Assembly (NCBI RefSeq): GCF_001667775.1
Contig: NZ_LZJI01000157.1
Location: forward strand, 21,616-85,615
Direction of reading: 5' to 3'
DNA length: 64,000 nt
Source of the DNA: Mycobacterium sp. E1747
Lineage (GTDB): Bacteria > Actinomycetota > Actinomycetes > Mycobacteriales > Mycobacteriaceae
Positions 13,492 to 22,222 of this stretch are shown here, piece after piece. Made by a program: the position numbers and the translations under genes. The stretch's first letter is position 1. Each line of letters begins with the position of its first letter. Below the pieces are notes generated by a model. It saw only the letters and a list, made by a program, of their open reading frames with translations, did not search any database and was not told where the DNA came from.

Positions 13492-13848
13492 GTGTTGGCG
13501 GTGGAACACGAGGCCCTCGACGATGCGATATTGGTGCGCGTCAAGGGCAGCGTCGACTCCAGCACCGTCGACGAGGTCACCGCTCACCTGAACGCCGCGC
13601 TCAAGCTGGCCGAGACGCATCCGGCTCGGCTGGTCGTCGTTGACCTGCAAGCGGTCGACTTCTTCGGAAGCGCCGCGCTGAACGCGATGCTCGAATGTCA
13701 CTACGCCGGGAAGGAAGCGGGTACGTCGGTCCGGCTGGTCGCCGACCACGACCACGTGCTTCGCCCGATCCAGGTGACCGAGCTGGACCGCGTCGTCGAC
13801 ATCTACCCCACGCTGTCCGCGGCGCTGCAACACAAGCGACAGCAATGA
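13492..13848 (+). CDS. STAS-domain anti-anti-sigma factor-like protein
   Basis: About 118 residues form a single STAS domain: ILVRVKGSVDSSTVDEVTAH, LVVVDLQAVDFFGSAALNAM, then SVRLVADHDHVLRPIQVTEL and VVDIYPTLSAAL. The serine in FFGSAAL occupies the place of the phosphorylated serine of SpoIIAA-type antagonists, although the usual DSSG/DST motif is changed to GSA. GTG 13492 is preceded by AAAGG nine bases away and gives a standard STAS length; GTG 13429 would add 21 residues of basic sequence with no ribosome site. It probably controls an anti-sigma factor encoded elsewhere. Confidence 0.8.
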   Translation: MLAVEHEALDDAILVRVKGSVDSSTVDEVTAHLNAALKLAETHPARLVVVDLQAVDFFGSAALNAMLECHYAGKEAGTSVRLVADHDHVLRPIQVTELDRVVDIYPTLSAALQHKRQQ

Positions 13849-13900
13849 ACCCGGCGCCGCCGGCCGATCTGGCGGCTGCGGTCGCTTTGGGGCCGACCGG

Positions 13901-14179
13901 TTAGGCCTCCTCCATCGCCTCGCCGAGCTCCTCCAGGAGCTTGTTGTGGTGGTTGGCCGCCAGGAAGTGTCCGGCCGCGATGACCACGGCGACCGGCCAG
14001 TCGATGAGTTCGAACGCCGCTAGGGCGGCCAGCCCCCCGAAATAGGCCAATTGCTCCGGCCGCGGAATCTCCATCTGGCCGACAACCGGAAGGTTGACGA
14101 GGAACGTCTCGCCGTGGCGGATCTTTTCTACCGCCTCGCGCTGCGACGTCCCCCTGCGCGACTTCTTTTCCGCCATCAT
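13901..14179 (-). CDS. Small conserved membrane protein (Rv0424c-like)
   Basis: The 92-residue protein starts with a basic stretch (MMAEKKSRRGTSQREAVEK), followed by one or two hydrophobic segments (YFGGLAALAAFELIDWPVAVVIAAGHFLAA) and an acidic tail (LLEELGEAMEEA). It matches M. tuberculosis Rv0424c by position and size; function is unknown. GAAAGG lies just upstream of tandem ATGs (14179 and 14176). It is transcribed in the same direction as the P-type ATPase gene ctpH, which ends 103 bases upstream, so it may share that transcript. Confidence 0.75.
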   Translation of the reverse strand: MMAEKKSRRGTSQREAVEKIRHGETFLVNLPVVGQMEIPRPEQLAYFGGLAALAAFELIDWPVAVVIAAGHFLAANHHNKLLEELGEAMEEA

Positions 14180-14282
14180 TTGCCTTTCAGTAACGAAGGG
14201 TTTGCCGCCTCGCCGGGTGCGGCGACCACCGTCGGGCCTATGTCGACGATGACTGACGCCGGGGGCGATCCGCTAGTTTCCT

Positions 14283-17200
14283 CTATTGCTCGGGTGCTGA
14301 AGGTGCCGTTACAGGAACTCTATGCGCTGCTGTGGCGGGCCGGGGTGGTAGAGGTTCACCCACCTCAGCGGGGGCCGCGGCAGATTTGTCCGGATCCGTC
14401 AGCGCACGATTCGCAATCCCGATCGCCGCGGTCGCCGCGGCGGCGGATCCCAGACCCTGCGCCCAGCCGACGGGACCCAGCGGTGTGCATCCCAGCAGTT
14501 GGCTGACCACGGGGATGCTGATCAGCGTTCCCATCGCGGCCAGCGACCCCACCGCGGTGAACACCACCAGCGGGGCGTGTGAATCCAGCAGCGTTTGACC
14601 CAGCTCGGCACCCACCAGGGCGACCAGCGCCACCGTGGACGCGCGCTGCGGGCGGCCGGTGACGCTCGCCATCGCCCACGCCGCCGTCGTCGCGACGCCC
14701 GTGGTGACCCCGCGGATGGCGACGGCACGCCACAACGCGGGCTGATCCGGGCCCCGGATGCCCGGGTCGACCGGGCCGCTGGGCTTGCTCACTGCCAGGG
14801 CCGCGGCCGGCAGTGCGTCGGTCATCATGTTCACCAAGAGCAGCTGCCGCGTGTTCAGCGGTGAGGTCCCGGTGATCGCGCTGCCGATGATGGCGAACAA
14901 CACCTCGCCGGCGTTGCCGCCGAGCAGCACGGACACCGCGGCCTGCACGCGTTGCCAGAGTTGGCGTCCCTCTTGGATGGCGTGCAGCAGGCCCTCGATG
15001 CGGGCGTCCACCAGCACCACGTCGGCGGCCATGTGCGCCGGGTCGCTGCCGCCGGCGACGACGCCGATCCCGACCGTGGCGGCGCGGATGGCGGCGGCGT
15101 CGTTGGCCCCGTCTCCGACCATCGCGGTGCGCACACCCGCGTTCTCGAGGGTCTGAACGACCTGGACCTTGTTCTCGGGTGTCATCCGGGCGAAGATCAC
15201 CCGCTCGGTCACGACGCGTTCTTGATCCTTGCGCGACAACGCATCCCATTCGGCGCCGCTGATCACCTGCTCGGCGGTCACGCTCAGCCCGAGCTCCTCG
15301 GCGATCGCCTTGGCAGTGATCGGGTGGTCGCCGGTGATCAGCTTGACACCCACCGAAAGCCGGCGCAGATCCGCGAGCAGGTTCGCCGCCTCGGCGCGCG
15401 GGGTGTCGGACAGGCCCAGGAACCCGGTCAGCGTCAGGCCGTCGCGGGCGAAGTCGGCGATGTCGTCGGGTTCGTGCCGAATGGCTTGGGCCTGAGCGGG
15501 ATTCAGCTGCCGTCGCGCCACCGCGATCACGCGCAGGCCGCGGCCGGCCATCCGGGCGACCGTCTCCTCCAAGTCCGGGCTCACGTCCGCGCAGGCGGCC
15601 AGCACTACCTCGGGGGCGCCCTTGATGGCCAGCTCGGTGTCCGTCACGGAGGCAGAGAACGACCGGCCGGACCGGAACGGCAGGTGCGCGACGGGTGCGC
15701 TCGAGCCGTGGCCGTTGACGGACGCGGCGGCCTCGACGATCGCGACATCGGTGGCGTGCGCGTGCGGGCCGCCGTTGGACGGCGGCGCGGCGTGGGCGGC
15801 GCAGTGCAACACCTCCTCGCGTGAAGTGCCTTGTACCGCCACAACTTCGGCCACTCGCAGCCGGTTCTGGCTGAGTGTCCCGGTCTTGTCGAAGCAGACC
15901 ACGTCGATGCGGCCGAGCGCCTCCACCGAACGTGGGACGCGCACCAGCGCACCGAACTTGGTGAGCCGCCGCGCCGACGCCGCCTGCGCCAGGGTCGCCA
16001 CCAACGGCATGCCCTCCGGCACCGCCGCGACGGCGATGGCGATCCCGCTGGCCACCGCCTGGCGTAGGACCGAGCCCCGTACCAGCGCGAGCGCGCTGAC
16101 CAGTGCGCCGCCGGTCATGCTGACCGGGAAGGCGCGGTTGGTGAGCTGGCTGAGCTGGTGCTGCAGGCCGATGTCCGACGAGAGGTCGCCGGATACCAAC
16201 TCGGCGGCGCGGCGCTCCTGGGTGTCGGCCCCGACCGCGGTCACCACCGCGACCGCGGTGCCCGCCACCACGGTCGTCCCCGCGTACAGCATGCAGCGGC
16301 GTTCGGCGAGCGCGGCACCCGGCGTCGGCTCCATCTGTTTTTCCACCGACAGCGACTCGCCGGTCAGCGTCGACTCGTCGACCTCGACGTCGATCTCCTC
16401 GATGATCCGGGCGTCGGCGGGCACCACCTCGTGGGTGCGGACCTCGATGACGTCGCCGGGCTGTAGTTGCGCCGCGATGACGTCGGCGTACACCCGCTCC
16501 CCGTCTGCGTCGGAGAGCACCTTGCGGGCCGGCGGGATCTGTTGTGCCAGCAGATGATTCAACCGGTTTTCGGCGCGGAGCCGTTGGCTGGCCGCCAGCA
16601 TGGAGTTCCCGGCCAGCACCGAGAAGACCAGCACGGCGTCGACCGGCGAGCCGAGCACCGCGCTGGCCGCCGAGCCGAGCGCCAGCACCGGGGTCAGCGG
16701 GTCGGTCAGCTCGGCGCGGACGGCGGCCACGAACTGCAGGAAGGCGTGTGCGCGCGTCTCGGGCTGCGGTGCGCCCACCGCGGCCAGCGCCAGGCGCCTC
16801 GGGTCGCCGGCCGGCTGGAAGTCGGGCGCCGGCAGCGCCCGACGGACCTGCTCGACGGCCATCGCATGCCACTCATGGACGGGCGCCGGGCGGGGGGTGT
16901 CCGCCCCGATGACGCCGCGCGCCAACAGGTATCCCGACAGCGCACCAGCCGCCGCGCCGCTGGTCACCGGCCCGCGCCCGATGCCGCGGACACCGGGAAT
17001 CATCAGCAGCGAGCCCATCGCCGTTGCGCCGGCCGAGATCGCGACGCCGCGTTGGGCGGCGGCCCGAGCCGCCGGCAGCGCGTGCAGCACGCGCCAGGCC
17101 GCCCCCAGGTCGGGCAGCAAAAGGTCGGCGTACCAGGGCGGGGGACCGTCGCCGGCCTCGGGCATCATGCCAAGCGCCACGTCCGACGACCAAATCGCTT

Positions 17201-18713
17201 GCGCCCCAGGCGATGACAGCACAGCGACGGTGCGGCCCGCCTCCTGCAGGTCCGCCACGGCGCTGGCCAGCGCGTCGTCGATGGAACCCCGCCCCAGCGG
17301 CCTGATCTCGTCGAACGCGGGCCGCAGTTCGCCCAGCGAATCGTCCTCGACCGACACCAATTCCGATCCCGTCCGGTGCGCCTCTGCGACGACGGCCGAA
17401 GCCAGCGGATCGTGCGTGAAGCAGAACAGCGCCTCGACTTGCGTGTTCGCCTTGCGGGGCGCTATCGCGGGCACCGGATGCCAGCCCGGGCGTAACCGAT
17501 TCTTCTCCAGCATCAGCTGGGCGCGCGACCACGCGGCGGGCAGCTCGGCTTCGGAGGCGCCGCGAATCAGCGACACCCGCAAGCTCTTGGTGCACAGCAC
17601 CCGGGGATCGATGACGATCGCGTCGACGCGGTCCAGGCGGCGCAGCGCCTCCGGGCGCAGCGACAGGACCGCGTGCCGGTCGGCCAGCCCGCGGCCCAGC
17701 GCCGCGGCGAAGGCCTCCGGCGTGGTGCGGTTGGCTGCGGGCGTGGTCACCAGGACGGCCAGGGCCGCCTGGTTGAGGTTGCCGGTGGTGGCGCCGACGA
17801 TCCCGGCGCCGACGGCCTGGACGAGCGCGAACCGGTCGGCGTGGCGGTCGTTCGGCCGGCCGCGTGGCGGCTTGGCCGCCGCCGACGGGTCAGCGCGCGG
17901 ATGGTCGGCGTGGCCGGCCAGCTGCGGTTCGTGGCGGACCCAGGCGCGCGCCTCCGCGCGGCATTCGGCGGCCTTCAGCGACTGCATCAGCAGGCCCACG
18001 GACAACGAGGCGGGGGACTGGGTAACGGTTTCCGCGGCCGTAACGGCCAGGGTCAGCACGGTGTCGGTCGCGGGCCGCCCGATGCGGTCCTCGAGCAGGC
18101 GGCGCAGCCACGGTTGGTAGTCGACGGCGACCACGCCCGCCAGGACACCGATGGGCATCCGCGGCCAGCGCAGCGCGCGGCCGGTCAGCGCGATGCCGAG
18201 CCCGGCCGCGCTGGCGGCAGCGGTAGCGGCCCGGGTTGCCAGCACCACGCCGTCGCCCGGCAGGCTGGTCGGGGGCGCCAGCGGTCGGGCGGCTTCGTTC
18301 GGCGCGCAACGTTTCTCGGCGGCATCGACGATGCGGCACAGGTCGCGCAGCGAGGTGTCCGCGTCGGCGATGGCGACCACCACCCGCGACAACGGGTAGT
18401 TCAGGCCGGCGGAGGAGACGCCGGGATGGGCCAGCAGCGCGTCAAGCACCGAGCGCCCGCGTTCGTCACCCGAAGCGCCGTCTAGCCCCCGCACCTCGAT
18501 CCAGGCGCGTTCGGCGCTGCGCCAGCACCGTCGGCTCAGTGGTGGTGCCGGGCCGCTCCCCTGGGGCAGCTCGCCCGCGATCGCCCGGGCGCCCTCGCGC
18601 AGCGGAATCGCCGCGATGGTGATCCCGGCCTCGACGAGCGAGGTGGTGGCCTGGATACTCGTCGCGACGGCGCGCAACGGCATAGATCGTTGTATCGCGG
18701 TCGCAATGCTCAA
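14283..18713 (-). CDS. ctpH: Large P-type cation-transporting ATPase CtpH
   Basis: The 1476-residue protein has a long N-terminal region (about 1-640) typical of the mycobacterial CtpH/CtpI group, then a P-type ATPase core: the actuator motif VDESTLTGES, PEGMPLVATLAQA in the fourth membrane helix, the phosphorylated aspartate in CFDKTGTLSQNRL, KLITGDHPITA, and MVGDGANDAAAI. The transported ion is unknown; the core resembles Ca2+/Mg2+-type pumps. It is a little shorter than the M. tuberculosis protein (1539 residues from memory) but appears intact. The position between Rv0424c-like and Rv0426c-like genes is conserved. Confidence 0.92.
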   Translation of the reverse strand: MSIATAIQRSMPLRAVATSIQATTSLVEAGITIAAIPLREGARAIAGELPQGSGPAPPLSRRCWRSAERAWIEVRGLDGASGDERGRSVLDALLAHPGVSSAGLNYPLSRVVVAIADADTSLRDLCRIVDAAEKRCAPNEAARPLAPPTSLPGDGVVLATRAATAAASAAGLGIALTGRALRWPRMPIGVLAGVVAVDYQPWLRRLLEDRIGRPATDTVLTLAVTAAETVTQSPASLSVGLLMQSLKAAECRAEARAWVRHEPQLAGHADHPRADPSAAAKPPRGRPNDRHADRFALVQAVGAGIVGATTGNLNQAALAVLVTTPAANRTTPEAFAAALGRGLADRHAVLSLRPEALRRLDRVDAIVIDPRVLCTKSLRVSLIRGASEAELPAAWSRAQLMLEKNRLRPGWHPVPAIAPRKANTQVEALFCFTHDPLASAVVAEAHRTGSELVSVEDDSLGELRPAFDEIRPLGRGSIDDALASAVADLQEAGRTVAVLSSPGAQAIWSSDVALGMMPEAGDGPPPWYADLLLPDLGAAWRVLHALPAARAAAQRGVAISAGATAMGSLLMIPGVRGIGRGPVTSGAAAGALSGYLLARGVIGADTPRPAPVHEWHAMAVEQVRRALPAPDFQPAGDPRRLALAAVGAPQPETRAHAFLQFVAAVRAELTDPLTPVLALGSAASAVLGSPVDAVLVFSVLAGNSMLAASQRLRAENRLNHLLAQQIPPARKVLSDADGERVYADVIAAQLQPGDVIEVRTHEVVPADARIIEEIDVEVDESTLTGESLSVEKQMEPTPGAALAERRCMLYAGTTVVAGTAVAVVTAVGADTQERRAAELVSGDLSSDIGLQHQLSQLTNRAFPVSMTGGALVSALALVRGSVLRQAVASGIAIAVAAVPEGMPLVATLAQAASARRLTKFGALVRVPRSVEALGRIDVVCFDKTGTLSQNRLRVAEVVAVQGTSREEVLHCAAHAAPPSNGGPHAHATDVAIVEAAASVNGHGSSAPVAHLPFRSGRSFSASVTDTELAIKGAPEVVLAACADVSPDLEETVARMAGRGLRVIAVARRQLNPAQAQAIRHEPDDIADFARDGLTLTGFLGLSDTPRAEAANLLADLRRLSVGVKLITGDHPITAKAIAEELGLSVTAEQVISGAEWDALSRKDQERVVTERVIFARMTPENKVQVVQTLENAGVRTAMVGDGANDAAAIRAATVGIGVVAGGSDPAHMAADVVLVDARIEGLLHAIQEGRQLWQRVQAAVSVLLGGNAGEVLFAIIGSAITGTSPLNTRQLLLVNMMTDALPAAALAVSKPSGPVDPGIRGPDQPALWRAVAIRGVTTGVATTAAWAMASVTGRPQRASTVALVALVGAELGQTLLDSHAPLVVFTAVGSLAAMGTLISIPVVSQLLGCTPLGPVGWAQGLGSAAAATAAIGIANRALTDPDKSAAAPAEVGEPLPPRPATAAHRVPVTAPSAPEQ

Positions 18714-18734
18714 AAGCGGCTTCGGGCAGTCCCG

Positions 18735-19193
18735 TTAGTTGGTGCTACGCAGCGCGGTGCCGCCGGCCCGGCGCCCGGTGGCCTTCTTGGCCGTCGACTT
18801 GCCCGCCGCCTTCTGCGGCGCGGATTTCCGCGGCGCCGGCTTCTGCTCCGCCGGTTCCGCGGGCACGGCCTTGAGGCTGGCCTTCGACGGAGCGGAAGAC
18901 CCGTTGCGGTGGCTCAGCCGTTGCAGCAATAGGGCGCCGCCGCCGACCGCCAGCAGCACCGGCCACTCGACCAGCCCTGCGACGCCCAGCGCGCCGATGG
19001 CCACCGCGGCCGCGGGCGTCGAGTGGCTGCCGCTGCTCATTCCCTTTTTGACGCCGTCGGCGGCCCCGGTGACGCCGCCGATGACTCCGTTCACCGCCGC
19101 GCCACCCACGGCGCCCGCGGCCGCGGTGGTCGCGCTTGCCGCGCGATTCACCGCTTGACCCACCCCTCGGACTGCCCCGCCGATGACACTCAT
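18735..19193 (-). CDS. Rv0426c-like membrane protein with basic tail
   Basis: The 152-residue protein has a Gly/Ala-rich N-terminal region (GAVRGVGQAVNRAASATTAA), one clear membrane segment near residues 60-92 (AAAVAIGALGVAGLVEWPVL), and a Lys/Ala/Pro-rich C-terminal tail of the histone-H1 kind (AAGKSTAKKATGRRAGG). The tail probably interacts with nucleic acid or polyphosphate. Position and type match M. tuberculosis Rv0426c. It lies 21 bases before ctpH on the same strand and is probably co-transcribed with it. Function is unknown. Confidence 0.72.
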   Translation of the reverse strand: MSVIGGAVRGVGQAVNRAASATTAAAGAVGGAAVNGVIGGVTGAADGVKKGMSSGSHSTPAAAVAIGALGVAGLVEWPVLLAVGGGALLLQRLSHRNGSSAPSKASLKAVPAEPAEQKPAPRKSAPQKAAGKSTAKKATGRRAGGTALRSTN

Positions 19194-19408
19194 TATGACT
19201 CCTTGGCTTTCCTGCCCTTGCCGCGAACGCGCGTCACCGCTGAGCTATACCCCGCTGAACGCATCGTTAACAGCAAAAAAACACTGTTTGACACTTCTAA
19301 CAAAATCAAAGCCTGCCACCTTGCAAACGCGCAGACAACGAGCGGTGGCATTTAATTTGCCTGAGCTTAACCTGGTTAGAGGCGGGGTGCGACGAGGCGA
19401 ACGCATTT
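19194..19408 (-). promoter_or_regulatory. AT-rich intergenic region upstream of the Rv0426c-like gene
   Basis: These 215 bases separate xthA from the Rv0426c-like gene. About 19255-19385 is markedly AT-rich for this genome, with AGCAAAAAAACACTG and CATTTAATTTGCC runs, and contains an 11-base palindrome TAACCTGGTTA near 19369. No gene fits. It is the likely promoter region for the Rv0426c-like/ctpH transcript on the minus strand. No factor can be named; the palindrome only loosely resembles half of an iron-box. Confidence 0.4.
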
Positions 19409-20323
19409 CTAGCCTTGCCTTACGTCGATTTGCACCGGTGCGTGATCGCTGGCGGCCTTGCCCTTGCGCTCCTCGCGGACGATCTCGGCGCCGATCACGC
19501 GGGCCGCCAACTCCGGTGACGCGAGGATGAAATCGATGCGCATGCCTTGCCGTTTCGGGAATCGCAGCTGGGTGTAGTCCCAGTAGGTGTACACACCCGG
19601 CCCGGGCGCGAAAGGCCTTACCACGTCGGTGAATTGGGCGTCGACGATGGCGCCAAAAGCCCGGCGCTCCGGCTCGGAGACGTGGGTGGCGCCGGCGTAG
19701 AAATCGGTGCTCCAGACGTCGTCGTCGGTCGGGGCGATGTTCCAGTCGCCGGAGAGGGCGATCTGCGCGGTGGGGTCGTGGCGCAGCCAGCCGGCCGCCG
19801 TATCACGCAGCGCGGCAAGCCATTCCAGCTTGTAGGTGTAGTGCGGATCGCCCAGCGCGCGGCCGTTGGGCACATACAGGCTCCAGACCCGGATACCGCC
19901 GCAGGTGGCGCCCAGCGCGCGGGCCTCGGCCGTCGCGGCCAGCTCCGGCTTGCTGCTCCAGCTGGGCTGGCCGTCGAAGCCGATCTGCACGTCGTCGAGG
20001 CCCACGCGTGAGGCGATCGCGACGCCGTTCCATTGATTGAAGCCGACGTGCGCCACCTCGTAGCCGAGCTCGAAAAACGGCAGGGCGGGAAATTGGCTGT
20101 CGGAACACTTGGTCTCCTGCATGGCCAGCACGTCGACGTCGGCGCGGGCCAGCCAGTCGAGGACGCGGGGCAGGCGGCTGCGAATCGAGTTCACGTTCCA
20201 GGTGGCCAGCCGAAGCGGCGATCGCGAGCGCGGCGAAGCCGGGCGCTGCGGGTCGCCGCCATCAGGAAGCGGCGATCGCGAGCGCGGTGAAGCCGGGCGC
20301 TGCGGGTCGCCGCCATCAAGCAT
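19409..20323 (-). CDS. xthA: Exodeoxyribonuclease III XthA with repeat-encoded N-terminus
   Basis: The catalytic body begins at RLATWNVNSIRSRLP and has the exonuclease III motifs MQETKCSDSQFP, GGIRVWSLYVPNGRALG, SGDWNIAPTDDDVWS, MRIDFILASPEL and the final SDHAPV. It repairs abasic sites and degrades DNA from 3' ends. Ahead of the body are about 38 residues made of two copies of an 18-residue unit (DGGDPQRPASPRSRSPL) encoded by a 54-bp tandem repeat. ATG 20323 is two bases past the upstream stop and is the only ATG before the body, so the repeat is probably translated. The tail is basic and low in complexity and is unlikely to matter for catalysis. Confidence 0.9.
   Translation of the reverse strand: MLDGGDPQRPASPRSRSPLPDGGDPQRPASPRSRSPLRLATWNVNSIRSRLPRVLDWLARADVDVLAMQETKCSDSQFPALPFFELGYEVAHVGFNQWNGVAIASRVGLDDVQIGFDGQPSWSSKPELAATAEARALGATCGGIRVWSLYVPNGRALGDPHYTYKLEWLAALRDTAAGWLRHDPTAQIALSGDWNIAPTDDDVWSTDFYAGATHVSEPERRAFGAIVDAQFTDVVRPFAPGPGVYTYWDYTQLRFPKRQGMRIDFILASPELAARVIGAEIVREERKGKAASDHAPVQIDVRQG
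20212..20319. repeat. 54-bp tandem direct repeat, two copies, inside xthA
   Basis: Copies at 20212-20265 and 20266-20319 differ at only two positions (C/T at 20288 and the last base). Each starts GAAGCGGCGATCGCGAG and ends GGGTCGCCGCCATCA. The 54-base unit is a multiple of three, so each copy adds 18 codons in frame to xthA. The unit looks like a dispersed mycobacterial element that inserted at the junction between the acetyltransferase stop and the xthA start and was then duplicated. Confidence 0.9.
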
Positions 20324-20325
20324 GG

Positions 20326-21102
20326 CTAGACGGTATCCCAGGCCGGGGAGCGGGCCGGGAAGTAGCGGCGGCTGTGGTGCGCCCGGAAGCCCAGCGCGTC
20401 GGCGAGCGGCAGCAGGCCGGTGCCGTCGCCCGCGACAACCAGATAGGCGCGAGTCGCACCGCGCGCCGCGGCGCGGGCGATGAGCGCTTCACACGCACCC
20501 GCGGTTGGGGGGTGGTGCCCGGCCGCCGACAGACCCACCCAGCGCGTGCCGTCGGGCGCGTCGGTCACGGCCGCGCGCGCGAGCGCCTCGGCGTCCGGGT
20601 CGGCTGCCGCCGGCGACGAGGCCGAGACGTCGCGCACCATAACGCGTTCCGTGCGTTCGGCGCTCAGCCCCGACGGCAGCGGCAACAAGCGATCGGGAAT
20701 CGCCAGCCGCGGCGTGCGGCCGCGGCGCTCATACCAGTCGACGATCGCCGCGATGGTGCCCGCCCGGGCCGAAACATCCAGCGGCACAGCGAAATCGACT
20801 CCATGTCCGGCCCGCAGCAGCCAGCCCTCGAGCCACGCCTGGTCCGCGCCGGGGGACGCCGCGGCGGCCGCATGCTCGAGCGCCCGGATTTCGGAGGTGC
20901 GCACGGGTGCGTCGGTCAGCACCCGAAGCGCGACCACGTCGTGGGGCAACACTTCGGCGACCGCGCCCGTCTTGGTCCGGACCCGCACCACCGGGTCGAC
21001 CGCCAGCAGGTGTCCCACCGCGTCGGTCAGGGGCGGGACCGAGCCGGGGGGCCGCCGGTAGCGCAACGTCACCCGCGTGCCCAATTCCGGCCACGAGAAC
21101 AT
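20326..21102 (-). CDS. GNAT-family acetyltransferase (Rv0428c-like)
   Basis: The 258-residue protein has an N-terminal beta-rich domain (FSWPELGTRVTLRYRRPPGS) and a C-terminal GNAT-like half, ending with GATRAYLVVAGDGTGLLPLA and LGFRAHHSRRYFPA, which fits the acceptor-side end of the fold. The acetyl-CoA loop is poorly conserved. ATG 21102 overlaps the def stop as ATGA. The def-acetyltransferase-xthA order is as in M. tuberculosis Rv0429c-Rv0427c. The substrate is unknown; linkage to deformylase hints at N-terminal processing but is not proof. Confidence 0.8.
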   Translation of the reverse strand: MFSWPELGTRVTLRYRRPPGSVPPLTDAVGHLLAVDPVVRVRTKTGAVAEVLPHDVVALRVLTDAPVRTSEIRALEHAAAAASPGADQAWLEGWLLRAGHGVDFAVPLDVSARAGTIAAIVDWYERRGRTPRLAIPDRLLPLPSGLSAERTERVMVRDVSASSPAAADPDAEALARAAVTDAPDGTRWVGLSAAGHHPPTAGACEALIARAAARGATRAYLVVAGDGTGLLPLADALGFRAHHSRRYFPARSPAWDTV

Positions 21103-21695
21103 CAGTGACCGAAGGGGTCCGGCCCCTCGCCCGGCAGCCACGACAGCCCGGGCACGCCCCAGCCGTGCGCCTTGACGGCGCGCTTGGCGCTGCGGGCGTG
21201 GCGACCGATCAGCCGGTCCAGATAGAGGAAGCCATCCAGGTGCCCGGTCTCGTGCTGCAGCATGCGCGCGAACAGGCCGGTGCCCTCGATCTCGACCGGG
21301 TTGCCGTCGGCGTCGAGGCCGGTGACCCGCGCCCAGGTGGCGCGGCCGGTGGGAAACGACTCGCCGGGGACCGAGAGGCAGCCCTCGTCGTCGTTGTCCG
21401 GGTCGGGCATGGTCTCCGGTATCTCGGAGGTCTCCAGCACCGGGTTGACGACCACGCCGCGGCGCCGGTCGGTGCGGCCCCGGTCGTCGGCGCAGTCGTA
21501 GACGAAGACGCGCAAGCCGACGCCGATCTGGTTGGCGGCCAGGCCGACTCCGTGCGCAGCGTCCATGGTTTCGTACATGTTGGCGACCAGCTCCGCCAGG
21601 TCCGCCGGCAGCGAGCCGTCGGCGCCGACGGGCACCGGCTGCGTCGGGGTGTGCAAGACCGGATCCCCCACGATCCGGATCGGTACGACTGCCAT
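21102..21695 (-). CDS. def: Peptide deformylase
   Basis: The 197-residue metalloenzyme shows all three signatures: [10 protein letters not shown] near residue 49, EGCLSVPG near 104 (metal-binding cysteine), and [14 protein letters not shown] near 147 (HEXXH). It removes the formyl group from the N-terminal methionine of new proteins. Its length equals the M. tuberculosis enzyme. It is first in a coupled def-acetyltransferase-xthA run, and the 200-base space upstream is shared with the divergent Rv0430-like gene. Confidence 0.96.
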   Translation of the reverse strand: MAVVPIRIVGDPVLHTPTQPVPVGADGSLPADLAELVANMYETMDAAHGVGLAANQIGVGLRVFVYDCADDRGRTDRRRGVVVNPVLETSEIPETMPDPDNDDEGCLSVPGESFPTGRATWARVTGLDADGNPVEIEGTGLFARMLQHETGHLDGFLYLDRLIGRHARSAKRAVKAHGWGVPGLSWLPGEGPDPFGH

Positions 21696-21895
21696 GGTCG
21701 GCTAAGCTACCGCACGCCCGTCCGGGCAGACGCCGGCCATGTTCTCGGGCAATCTGAGCCAATCGGCCGACTCGCGGGTCTGGATCACGGCTTGAGGGTT
21801 TGCGCCGTGGTTCAATATTCGCCGAAACACGCCCTCAGGTAAGTCAAGTCATCTACAGCAGCCGAGAATCGCCGGAAGGGTCCAGGGGAAGCTAT

Positions 21896-22204
21896 ATGGA
21901 CAGCGCCATGGCGCGGGCAAATCGATCGGGGGACGATGCCGAGATCGCAGATGGCCTCACCCGCCGCGAACACGACATCCTCGCCTTCGAACGTCAGTGG
22001 TGGAAATTCGCGGGCGTAAAAGAAGAAGCGATCAAAGAATTGTTCTCGATGTCGGCGACGCGCTACTACCAGGTGCTCAACGCGCTCGTCGACCGGCCGG
22101 AGGCGCTGGCCGCCGACCCGATGCTGGTGAAGCGGTTGCGCCGGCTGCGTGCCAGCCGGCAGAAGGCGCGGGCGGCGCGGCGGCTCGGCTTCGAGGTGAC
22201 CTGA
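21896..22204 (+). CDS. DUF3263 small DNA-binding-like protein (Rv0430-like)
   Basis: The 102-residue protein has a compact helical core, LTRREHDILAFERQWWKFAG, followed by AIKELFSMSATRYYQVLNAL, which reads as a helix-turn-helix, and a basic C-terminus (RLRRLRASRQKARAARRLG). This is the DUF3263 pattern of M. tuberculosis Rv0430. ATG 21896 follows GGGGAAGCTAT. It sits eight to eighteen bases ahead of the virR-like gene and is likely in the same operon. It may be a regulator, by structure only. Confidence 0.82.
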   Translation: MDSAMARANRSGDDAEIADGLTRREHDILAFERQWWKFAGVKEEAIKELFSMSATRYYQVLNALVDRPEALAADPMLVKRLRRLRASRQKARAARRLGFEVT

Positions 22205-22222
22205 CTCGCTACAGTGGGCTCG

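Noticed and set aside
14365..16872. 835-codon minus-strand frame inside ctpH
   Set aside because: It is the ctpH gene read in another frame, Arg/Gly-rich without domain motifs.
19365..19380. IdeR/iron box
   Set aside because: TAACCTGGTTA is only a partial match to the 19-bp TTAGGTTAGGCTAACCTAA consensus and the neighbouring genes are not iron genes.
20212..20319. CRISPR-like repeat
   Set aside because: The two copies are directly contiguous with no spacer and lie in a coding frame.
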